From assembly GCA_018901715.1 (NCBI GenBank), contig JAHIEL010000038.1, positions 1 to 5,327 of the forward strand: a stretch of DNA of 5,327 nt, written 5' to 3'. Position numbers and translations under genes: made by a program. Shown piece after piece: positions 1 through 4,107 of the stretch. This DNA is from Patescibacteria group bacterium. GTDB taxonomy: Bacteria > Patescibacteriota > Minisyncoccia > Minisyncoccales > PEYH01. Position 1 is the stretch's first letter; each line of letters begins with the position of its first letter. The notes beneath the pieces are model-generated. The model saw only the letters and a list, made by a program, of their open reading frames with translations. It was not told the DNA's origin and did no database searches.

Positions 1-1024
1 AAAAAAATAACATTCCTAAAAATAATGTAATCACTCTCTTTGTAGTTATTTTTCTTCCCTTTTCCCTATTAATAACATCGGCTACGGCGTAGATTAGCGG
101 CAAAAAGAGAAAAATCGTCGGAATATAATCAATCGTACGAATACATACTACGGCTTTGGGCTGAATATATATACCAGAATAGCACTCATACGGAGAAGAT
201 ATCAACCCCATAAAAACGAATTCAACGACAAAAAGAATCAAAAACAGACAAAGTAAATTCAACAACCCGCGGCCCCTTACTCTTTTAATATTAAAAAACA
301 ATAAAAATATGAAAGATAGTCCAAGGGCAATAAGAAATGCTACTTTCTGTGCAGACACATAGTCGCTTGCCTCCACTACAGACATCCATCCAGAAGCAGG
401 ATAATTTTGGGAAGTAAAGACAGAGGGTAATAAAAATAAGGCTCCAAAAACTAAAATTAAATTCAACACTAAAATCACTAAGAAAGAGATATCGCGACCA
501 AAAAAGAAAACTTTGCGCATATATTTTGGTTGTTTGGCTAAAGAATAGTCTTGCTTCTCTGTTTTTTCTATTTCTCCAGGCATTTGCTTAGAAGAATACC
601 TTTGGACATATTTTTTACTCAAAAAATAGAATATAATAATCGATATAATTATTGATATTAACCCACTAAGATCTTCATAGGTGTTTCCATAAGAAAACAA
701 AATTTGTATCGCCAAGAAAATAATCAACAATAAACCTGTAGCAATTTTTATAAAAACCTTGCCTCCGCGAGCTATCTGCTGTCTAAAAAGATATTTAGCA
801 CTTAAAAAGACCCCTATCCATATCCCGATTAACGGAGAAATAAACATAAAAATTTCTCTAATAATAGATATTGGCCCGACCATAACCGTAATTGTAAACG
901 GTAACCGTCCAGTCAGGACAATATCAACTATGCGAGGTATAAATATCCCTGCTGTGATAGCGTAAGTAGTAGCAGAAAACCAAAGCAAAAAAGATTGTTT
1001 GGAAAATAAATTTATTTTATTCAT
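1..1024 (-). CDS. Multi-pass integral membrane protein, unknown function (C-terminus cut by window edge)
   Basis: An uninterrupted reading frame of 341 codons starts at an ATG (1024-1022) and runs off the left edge without a stop, so the C-terminus is not seen. I read it codon by codon on the reverse strand. The product is strongly hydrophobic, with about eight or nine likely membrane helices near residues 10-30, 55-78, 90-112, 120-137, 178-200, 226-244, 254-275 and 300-316, and another beginning near 329. A charged loop (about 138-175, rich in Lys, Glu and Gln) follows the fourth helix, and short basic stretches (KRVRGR near 247, REKGRK near 320) probably face the cytoplasm. No catalytic or transporter motif was recognised and no family can be named. 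The start is supported by a consensus extended -10 element just upstream and a weak AAGAG ribosome-binding-like stretch about five bases before ATG. It is the last minus-strand gene of the block and appears to have its own promoter. Confidence 0.85.
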   Translation of the reverse strand, partial: MNKINLFSKQSFLLWFSATTYAITAGIFIPRIVDIVLTGRLPFTITVMVGPISIIREIFMFISPLIGIWIGVFLSAKYLFRQQIARGGKVFIKIATGLLLIIFLAIQILFSYGNTYEDLSGLISIIISIIIFYFLSKKYVQRYSSKQMPGEIEKTEKQDYSLAKQPKYMRKVFFFGRDISFLVILVLNLILVFGALFLLPSVFTSQNYPASGWMSVVEASDYVSAQKVAFLIALGLSFIFLLFFNIKRVRGRGLLNLLCLFLILFVVEFVFMGLISSPYECYSGIYIQPKAVVCIRTIDYIPTIFLFLPLIYAVADVINREKGRKITTKRVITLFLGMLFF

Positions 1025-1046
1025 ATTTCTCTTATTACTTGCTTTT

Positions 1047-1055
1047 ATTATATCA
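1047..1055 (-). promoter_or_regulatory. Extended -10 promoter of the multi-pass membrane protein gene
   Basis: On the minus strand the sequence reads TGATATAAT: a perfect TATAAT (1052-1047) preceded by the TG of an extended -10. I see no good -35 box, which is acceptable for extended -10 promoters. Transcription would begin near 1040, leaving a leader of about 16 bases before the ATG at 1024. That leader carries a weak purine stretch, AAGAG. This is the only gene in the window for which a short leader with a possible ribosome-binding site can be argued. Confidence 0.6.
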
Positions 1056-1095
1056 GAATATGAAAAAAGTTCTACTACTCACGCCCTCTATACCC

Positions 1096-1122
1096 AAAAA
1101 CCCCTGCAAAACAAGGGTTTTT
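1096..1122 (-). terminator. Intrinsic terminator hairpin, copy 1 of a repeated element
   Basis: The arms are 1096-1106 and 1112-1122, around a five-base loop. Read on the minus strand, the RNA pairs as AAAAACCCUUG with CAGGGGUUUUU: eleven continuous pairs with one U-G wobble, ending in a U tract. On the plus strand the wobble becomes a C-A mismatch, so the hairpin is better formed by minus-strand RNA. That fits its place between the stop of the 55-residue gene and the promoter of the next minus-strand gene. A near copy lies at 2723-2752. Confidence 0.65.
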
Positions 1123-1190
1123 CTATCCAATAAAGAATTTTTAGACGAATATTTTAATTCAGAAAGAGTCACTCTCTAATCTTACAAAAT

Positions 1191-1225
1191 TCGTGTGGGA
1201 ACAAACCCCGCACGACATATTTTTT
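1191..1225. terminator. Nine-bp hairpin with T tract, probably bidirectional terminator
   Basis: The arms TCGTGTGGG (1191-1199) and CCCGCACGA (1207-1215) pair over nine positions, one a G-U wobble, around a seven-base loop. A run of six T follows at 1220-1225 on the plus strand. In the minus direction the stem is followed by ATTTTG. It lies just beyond the stop of the minus-strand 55-residue gene (1242), upstream of the second hairpin at 1096-1122, so that gene would have two terminators in series. No plus-strand gene ending here was identified. Confidence 0.5.
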
Positions 1226-1241
1226 CCTATTGGGACTCTAT

Positions 1242-1409
1242 CTACTTTTTAAATATGTAATTATTAAGTATTCCCTGAATGAACGGCCATAAAAATAAAA
1301 GGAATCCTAATGTTCTTAATAAAATTCTCGTTCTTTTTTCTTTGGGCTTTTGGGCCAAAAATAAAACAATGGCTGCCAAAATCCATGAACCAAATAATGT
1401 TATAATCAT
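1242..1409 (-). CDS. Small two-helix membrane protein, 55 residues
   Basis: A 55-codon frame runs from ATG at 1409-1407 to TAG at 1244-1242. An in-frame TAA lies three codons upstream of the ATG, so this is the longest possible start. The product has a hydrophobic segment at about residues 2-19 (GSWILAAIVLFLA), a strongly basic turn at 21-31 (KPKEKRTR) and a second hydrophobic segment at about 33-51 (GFLLFLWPFIQGIL), ending in FKK. By the positive-inside rule this is a helical hairpin with its turn in the cytoplasm. It starts 31 bases after the stop of the 67-residue gene on the same strand, so the two are probably co-transcribed. No Shine-Dalgarno sequence is visible. The family is not recognised. 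The clean hydrophobic-basic-hydrophobic pattern is the main reason to believe it is coding, and the frame on the opposite strand is probably its shadow. Confidence 0.65.
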   Translation of the reverse strand: MIITLFGSWILAAIVLFLAQKPKEKRTRILLRTLGFLLFLWPFIQGILNNYIFKK

Positions 1410-1440
1410 GTTTATAAATTATTTTTTAACTATAATAAAT

Positions 1441-1644
1441 TTATTTATTCTTGAACTTTGCTTTTGCTACTAGATAACCAATTTCTTGACCTATGGCTAA
1501 GGCTAACAAGAATGAAGAAATACTATAATCTGTATCTATAAAATTCTCTAGAATAAAAAAGAAAATGGCAAAAAGCCATAAGAAAACAGAAATGAAATTC
1601 TTTTTAGTAATAATGTATATTTGTTTCTTACACCATTTTATCAT
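1441..1644 (-). CDS. Small two-helix membrane protein, 67 residues
   Basis: The frame starts at ATG 1644-1642 and ends with TAA at 1443-1441. An in-frame TAG lies four codons upstream, fixing this as the longest start. The N-terminus is basic (Lys 3, 6, 7, 14, 15). It is followed by a hydrophobic segment at about 17-36 (FLWLFAIFFFILENF), an acidic turn (ENFIDTD, 33-39), a second hydrophobic segment at about 41-60 (SSFLLALAIGQEIGYLVA) and a lysine-rich tail. The charge pattern predicts both ends in the cytoplasm, the reverse of the 55-residue protein encoded just after it. No domain was recognised. A TGTTAGAAT extended -10 element ends six bases before the ATG, so the transcript is probably leaderless and no Shine-Dalgarno is present. 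The first bases of the gene are duplicated 101 bp upstream. Confidence 0.7.
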   Translation of the reverse strand: MIKWCKKQIYIITKKNFISVFLWLFAIFFFILENFIDTDYSISSFLLALAIGQEIGYLVAKAKFKNK

Positions 1645-1650
1645 TATTTC

Positions 1651-1659
1651 ATTCTAACA
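1651..1659 (-). promoter_or_regulatory. Extended -10 promoter of the 67-residue gene (leaderless)
   Basis: The minus strand reads TGTTAGAAT: TAGAAT at 1656-1651 (five of six matches to TATAAT) with the TG of an extended -10. Exactly six bases separate it from the ATG at 1644, so transcription should start at or beside the start codon. No convincing -35 was found. ruvA has the same TAGAAT-N6-ATG layout. Confidence 0.55.
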
Positions 1660-1681
1660 AAAATCCGCTCAAAAAGCGATT
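1659..1681 (-). terminator. Weak terminator-like hairpin after the 300-residue gene
   Basis: On the minus strand AATCGCT (1681-1675) pairs with AGCG-ATT (1669-1666 and 1664-1662, with G1665 bulged) around a five-base loop, and the stem runs into TTTTT (1663-1659). It lies about 75 bp beyond the stop of the 300-residue gene and immediately before the next promoter. The stem is short and AU-capped, so termination would be modest. Confidence 0.35.
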
Positions 1682-1683
1682 CC

Positions 1684-1700
1684 CTTGGCCCCTCTCGGTC
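1684..1700 (-). repeat. 17-bp GC-rich core repeat, copy A
   Basis: The plus strand reads cttggcccctctcggtc, which matches 3418-3434 at 16 of 17 positions. The core is a small inverted repeat (GGTC arm against GRCC, with a G-T pair in this copy). It sits 39 bp before the start codon of the 67-residue gene, and the other copy sits 35 bp before the start of the 164-residue gene. It could be an operator, an upstream promoter element or part of a dispersed repeat. Confidence 0.6.
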
Positions 1701-1756
1701 ATCTATGTTTTATCGTAAAAGCCAGAGTTAACACCATTTTATCATTTAATAAAAAT

Positions 1757-2659
1757 TTAACCCTTATCCTCGTCAGACTCATACCCTTTTTCCCACTTAC
1801 CCAATTCTTCATTATAGCCCCAATATTCTCTAGTAGTATCATAGAAGAAACATTCATTGTCAACAAGAGAAGGAGGAACATTGTGCTCAAATATTACCTC
1901 ACATTCCCATAAATCTTGGGTTCCAGTAATCTCTATCCATCCACTTTCTGTTCTTTTCAAGAGAGCTGCGTAACCTTTCCCAGCAACGACTGCAAAATCG
2001 TCAATTACCTCATATATATAGAGATCTATCTGTGTCTCCATGTTCGGATTCCAGAAATTATAAATTTCTCTATAATACTCAGGAGTAGTGCTTTCCGCGG
2101 CGTCTCCACATTCTAAATCTAGATCAAAAGAATTGAAAACACACTTTATATTGTCTCTTTCAAAAGCCAATAATTTTGCTTCGTTTCTGCTGTTTTTTGC
2201 ATTAGGAGTAAGCGTTTTTTCTAAATAAGTTATTATGCCATCACTACAATTATTTATAACAGGCCTATCAACTAAATATGCGGCATAAAAAGAATATCCC
2301 TTAATAAGATCAACGTCATTATTTTCATTTATCCAGGGGAAACCTCTATGTTCACCAATATATTCACGTTCAAAAATTTTTAAGTCCTCATGATAAGGCA
2401 CCATCACTTCCCTTAATCCATCTATAAATGTCTCAAAACTTAAATCTACTATAGGCGTTATGGTTGGAGCAGGAGTGGTAGTGGGGGTAAGGTCTGGAGT
2501 TATTGTTGGGCTAACTGTCTGGACTGTTGCTGGATTAGCGTTCTGATTTTGACCAAAACACCAAGCCACAATCCCAACTACTAAAGCTAATAAAATTATC
2601 ACGAAAAAAGCTATGGGTGCAGAAATCCCTTTATTGAAATAATTTTTGATGTTAGACAT
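1757..2659 (-). CDS. Membrane-anchored surface protein with Pro/Thr linker, unknown function
   Basis: The 300-residue frame runs from ATG 2659-2657 to TAA 1759-1757. Layout: a short basic cytoplasmic N-terminus (1-12), one membrane helix (about 14-34), a Pro/Thr-rich linker (about 42-70, with repeats such as TPTTTPAPTITP) and an outer domain (71-300). The linker type is common in surface-exposed anchored proteins and is often glycosylated. The outer domain has five cysteines (138, 173, 184, 253, 270). Near its C-terminus is ALLKRTESGWIEITGTQ followed by D, then Cys253, an IPP-like VPP (261-263) and Cys270. I have the impression that a W-x-x-x-G-x-Q-D, Cys, P, Cys pattern recurs in uncharacterised CPR proteins, but I cannot name a family. 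The tail is highly charged (YESDEDKG). It has its own promoter and no Shine-Dalgarno sequence. It is not a lipoprotein, as no lipobox is visible. Confidence 0.85.
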   Translation of the reverse strand: MSNIKNYFNKGISAPIAFFVIILLALVVGIVAWCFGQNQNANPATVQTVSPTITPDLTPTTTPAPTITPIVDLSFETFIDGLREVMVPYHEDLKIFEREYIGEHRGFPWINENNDVDLIKGYSFYAAYLVDRPVINNCSDGIITYLEKTLTPNAKNSRNEAKLLAFERDNIKCVFNSFDLDLECGDAAESTTPEYYREIYNFWNPNMETQIDLYIYEVIDDFAVVAGKGYAALLKRTESGWIEITGTQDLWECEVIFEHNVPPSLVDNECFFYDTTREYWGYNEELGKWEKGYESDEDKG

Positions 2660-2674
2660 ATTTTATTGTTAATT

Positions 2675-2688
2675 ATTCTATTTTATCA
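2675..2688 (-). promoter_or_regulatory. Promoter region of the 300-residue gene
   Basis: Two overlapping -10 candidates are present on the minus strand: TGATAAAAT, an extended -10 at 2688-2680, and TAGAAT at 2680-2675. The first would start transcription near 2673, giving a leader of about 14 bases. The second would start near 2668. Neither leader contains a Shine-Dalgarno sequence. No convincing -35 box was seen. Confidence 0.45.
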
Positions 2689-2722
2689 CAAATTTATACA
2701 AATTTCTAATTTCTTAAACTCT

Positions 2723-2752
2723 AAAACCCCTGTAAAACAAGGGGGTTTCTAT
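2723..2752 (-). terminator. Intrinsic terminator hairpin, copy 2 of the repeated element
   Basis: These 30 bases match 1097-1126 with three differences. On the minus strand AAACCCCC-UUG pairs with CAGGGGUUUU around a five-base loop, with a small bulge, and ends in four U. It lies downstream of the minus-strand 164-residue gene (stop at 2888) and just upstream of the 300-residue gene's promoter, the same position relative to genes as copy 1. This supports a terminator role in the minus direction. Confidence 0.6.
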
Positions 2753-2756
2753 TGTG

Positions 2757-2891
2757 TTGGCCTTCGTGGACAACGCTAGAAACAAGATCATAGAAGCTGG
2801 AGGGATTTATGTCCCTAATTTGGCCACGCAAGTTTACGAAGTGGTCCTCGTACTTTTACTCGTACTTTTAAAAATTACTGTGGTCCTTTAG
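2757..2891. other. GC-rich, foldable intergenic island with a short open plus-strand frame
   Basis: Positions 2761-2850 are about 48% GC, against about 13% at 2661-2720. Possible pairings are: hairpin AGGGA (2801-2805) with TCCCT (2812-2816); GGCCAC (2822-2827) with GTGGTC (2841-2846); and an alternative long-range pairing of GGCC-TTCGT (2759-2767) with ACGAA (2836-2840) and GGTC (2843-2846). The plus strand is open from 2736 to a TAG at 2889-2891, with a GTG at 2754 as the only plausible start near its beginning. Its frame includes VDNARNKIIEAGG and then a Val/Leu-rich end made by a 12-bp tandem repeat. I cannot tell a decayed gene end, a structured RNA and a dispersed repeat apart. No family was recognised. 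Confidence 0.35.
2847..2870. repeat. Perfect 12-bp tandem duplication
   Basis: CTCGTACTTTTA occurs twice without interruption (2847-2858 and 2859-2870). GTGGTCCT also occurs on both sides, at 2841-2848 and 2880-2887. The repeat lies between the GC-rich island and the 3' end of the 164-residue gene. Confidence 0.85.
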
Positions 2892-3382
2892 AATTCAATC
2901 TGCTGACACAAATTATCTATCAGGCCCAATCCTATAATTACATTTAATTCCCAAATAATCGGTTTGATATTGCCACAATAATACATTTCAATAAAAGGAC
3001 TATCATCTAAGATTATTGCGAATAATTCTGATGAAGATGGAGTATTCCCGAGATTAGCATATTCTTCAAAAGTTATGTTTAAAAATCCCGTATTGCTCCC
3101 CACAAAACCATTACTTAACAGATAATCTTTATGAAGTTGATCTGGATAAGTGGTCCCCATTTTCTCTATTCCTGGATATCCAGTAACTCTTGTCTTGTCT
3201 AAAGATAAATATACTGGCACCTGCTGAAAATAATCTCCGTGTGTTTTATATATCACTATGGGGGGATATACATTTCCGGATGGACGTGACATCAATATAT
3301 AATATTTTAGGCATAAATATAAACCGGTTAATATTATAAATAACACTAGTAGCAGTATTATAATTTTATAAAATTTAGGCAT
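2888..3382 (-). CDS. Membrane-anchored protein of 164 residues, unknown function
   Basis: The frame runs from ATG 3382-3380 to TAA 2890-2888. Residues 7-29 form one very hydrophobic helix (IIILLLVLFIILTGLYLCL) after a short basic start (MPKFYK), so the remaining 135 residues should lie outside the membrane. The outer part contains IVIYKTHGDY (42-51), VPVYLSLDKTRVTGYPG (55-71), KDYLLSNGF (85-93), FLNITFEEYANL (100-111) and an acidic DDSPFIEMYYC (126-136). The YKT-x-x-DY / VPV-x-LS-x-DK pattern recalls small hypothetical lipoproteins I associate with Bacteroidota, but I could not verify this, and here the anchor is a transmembrane helix with no lipobox. Two cysteines (136, 159) lie in the outer part. 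The gene stands between ruvA (same strand, 91 bp upstream) and the 300-residue gene. No Shine-Dalgarno and no strong -10 box were seen. A GC-rich repeat core lies 35 bp before its start. Confidence 0.75.
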   Translation of the reverse strand: MPKFYKIIILLLVLFIILTGLYLCLKYYILMSRPSGNVYPPIVIYKTHGDYFQQVPVYLSLDKTRVTGYPGIEKMGTTYPDQLHKDYLLSNGFVGSNTGFLNITFEEYANLGNTPSSSELFAIILDDSPFIEMYYCGNIKPIIWELNVIIGLGLIDNLCQQIEF

Positions 3383-3417
3383 TTTAATAATCTTTACATT
3401 AATAATAATTTACGACA

Positions 3418-3434
3418 CTTGACCCCTCTCGGTC
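3418..3434 (-). repeat. 17-bp GC-rich core repeat, copy B, within a GC-rich island
   Basis: The plus strand reads cttgacccctctcggtc, differing from copy A (1684-1700) at one base. Here the inverted repeat is exact (GACC at 3421-3424, GGTC at 3431-3434). The following 3435-3460 is also GC-rich, so 3421-3460 is about 63% GC in AT-rich surroundings. The island separates ruvA's stop from the 164-residue gene. It may be a regulatory site or the remnant of a dispersed repeat. Confidence 0.6.
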
Positions 3435-3460
3435 GCACTAGCGTGTTGGCAGGGTAGGAT

Positions 3461-3484
3461 TCTAATTAAAAATCTAATTAAAGA
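3461..3484. repeat. 12-bp tandem repeat across the ruvA stop codon
   Basis: TCTAATTAAAAA (3461-3472) is followed directly by TCTAATTAAAGA (3473-3484), one mismatch apart. The second copy contains the ruvA stop codon (TAG, 3476-3474) and its last codons, so the first copy looks like a duplication just past the gene end. Confidence 0.75.
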
Positions 3485-4028
3485 ATTTTAAAGCTATTTG
3501 AACTCTTTCTTTAGTTCCTCTTATTTCTTCTGGCACGCTTTCAAGCGCTTCTTCTGCCTCTGCCCGAGAAAAACCAAGAGAGGCAAGGGCTTTTAGCGCC
3601 TCGCTATCGCTTTGTTTAATGTTTTTTAAATCTTTTAAACTGCCGCCAAGTTCTAAAATAATTTTCTGGACTTTTTTTCTGCCAATCCCTTTAATTTGAG
3701 AAAAATAAGTAGCATTATTATCTGCTACTGCTTTTTTTAATTCATCAAACGAACCAAGAGAAGATATTAAAAGCGCACCTTTCGGCCCAATCCCTGATAT
3801 TGCCTCAATTATCTCAAAAACCTTTAATTCTTGTTTGTTCAAAAAACCATAAAGTTCTGGTTTTTCATTTCTCATAGCAAAAAAGATAAAAAACTCCTTC
3901 TGCTCATCAATTTTTATTTCTTTTAAGTTTTTTTCCGAAACAAAAACCTTAAAACCAATTCCTTGATTTTCTAAAACAATAAAACTATTATCTTTTTCTT
4001 TAATTGTGCCTTTTAAATAACTAATCAT
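3474..4028 (-). CDS. ruvA: Holliday junction branch migration complex subunit RuvA
   Basis: RuvA binds the four-way Holliday junction as a tetramer and loads the RuvB motor for branch migration. The 184-residue product shows the three RuvA domains: an OB-fold at about 1-63 (starting MISYLKGTI, ending ELYGF), two helix-hairpin-helix motifs (SGIGPKGALL at 78-87 and KGIGRKKVQKI at 113-123), and the small C-terminal RuvB-contacting domain (about 142-184, EALKALASLGFSRAEAEEAL). It is slightly shorter than the E. coli protein (about 203 residues), mainly in the linker before domain III. At the place of the E. coli acidic pin (Glu55-Asp56 in VREDA), this protein has Asn54-Glu55 in MRNEK. ruvB and ruvC are not adjacent, so it is not in a ruvCAB operon here. 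Its promoter has a near-consensus -35 and -10 placed for a leaderless transcript. The start is the first ATG, matching the family N-terminus. Confidence 0.96.
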   Translation of the reverse strand: MISYLKGTIKEKDNSFIVLENQGIGFKVFVSEKNLKEIKIDEQKEFFIFFAMRNEKPELYGFLNKQELKVFEIIEAISGIGPKGALLISSLGSFDELKKAVADNNATYFSQIKGIGRKKVQKIILELGGSLKDLKNIKQSDSEALKALASLGFSRAEAEEALESVPEEIRGTKERVQIALKFFN

Positions 4029-4063
4029 TAAATTATTCTATCTTAATTTAAGCATTTTTTCAA
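4029..4063 (-). promoter_or_regulatory. ruvA promoter, predicted leaderless start
   Basis: On the minus strand there is TTGAAA (4063-4058, five of six to TTGACA), a 17-bp spacer, and TAGAAT (4040-4035, five of six to TATAAT). Six bases then lead to the ATG at 4028. The expected transcription start, about seven bases after the -10, is the A of the ATG itself. No Shine-Dalgarno exists upstream. This is the best promoter in the window. Confidence 0.75.
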
Positions 4064-4071
4064 TGGATTTC

Positions 4072-4107
4072 TTGCCAAGAACTTCCTATTGTGCTAAATA
4101 ATAGAAT
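4072..4107 (+). promoter_or_regulatory. rpsT promoter, predicted leaderless or near-leaderless
   Basis: TTGCCA (4072-4077, five of six to TTGACA) is followed at 17 bp by TAAATA (4095-4100), preceded by TG in extended -10 position. An alternative -10 is AATAAT (4097-4102, five of six), with 19-bp spacing. Either places the transcription start at about 4107-4109, at the ATG of rpsT (4108). No Shine-Dalgarno is visible. Its -35 lies eight bases from the ruvA -35, so the two promoters are back to back. Confidence 0.5.

Larger units (their letters stand above)
1630..1746 (-). repeat. 16-bp direct repeats 101 bp apart, around the 67-residue gene start
   Basis: The 16 bases acaccattttatcatt occur exactly at 1630-1645 and again at 1731-1746. 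On the minus strand each copy encodes ATG ATA AAA TGG TGT. In the copy at 1645-1630 this is the true start of the 67-residue gene. In the upstream copy the frame hits TAA after five codons. The 85 bp between contain a GC-rich core (1684-1700), a weak hairpin (1659-1681) and the gene's promoter (1651-1659). The arrangement could be one full unit plus the start of a second unit of a 101-bp repeat, or a small element flanked by long target duplications. A chance 16-base match this close is unlikely. Confidence 0.75.

Noticed and set aside
759..965. A plus-strand frame with isoleucine-rich translation.
   Set aside because: It is antisense to the long membrane protein frame, which is open for 341 codons. 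Ile-rich text is expected opposite such sequence.
1060..1179. A 39-codon plus-strand frame starting ATG AAA AAA GTT and ending TAA.
   Set aside because: It contains the whole terminator repeat 1096-1122, has no known motif, and its start lies beside the -10 of the divergent gene. The repeat is better explained as a minus-strand terminator. Not called as a gene, though it cannot be excluded.
1279..1473. A 64-codon plus-strand frame over the two small membrane protein genes.
   Set aside because: It lies opposite the 55-residue gene, and the minus-strand reading gives a cleaner two-helix protein. The plus frame also runs past the end of the 67-residue gene.
1242..1644. The 67- and 55-residue frames as one gene broken by a frameshift.
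   Set aside because: Each has its own ATG and stop, a 31-bp AT-rich gap lies between, and each forms a complete two-helix unit with its own charge pattern.
3440..3465. On the minus strand GAATCCTACCCTGCCAACA looks like the 3' end of a tRNA, such as an attachment-site remnant.
   Set aside because: No anticodon arm, D arm or T-stem partner is present upstream, which is ruvA coding sequence. No integrase or matching second copy was seen.
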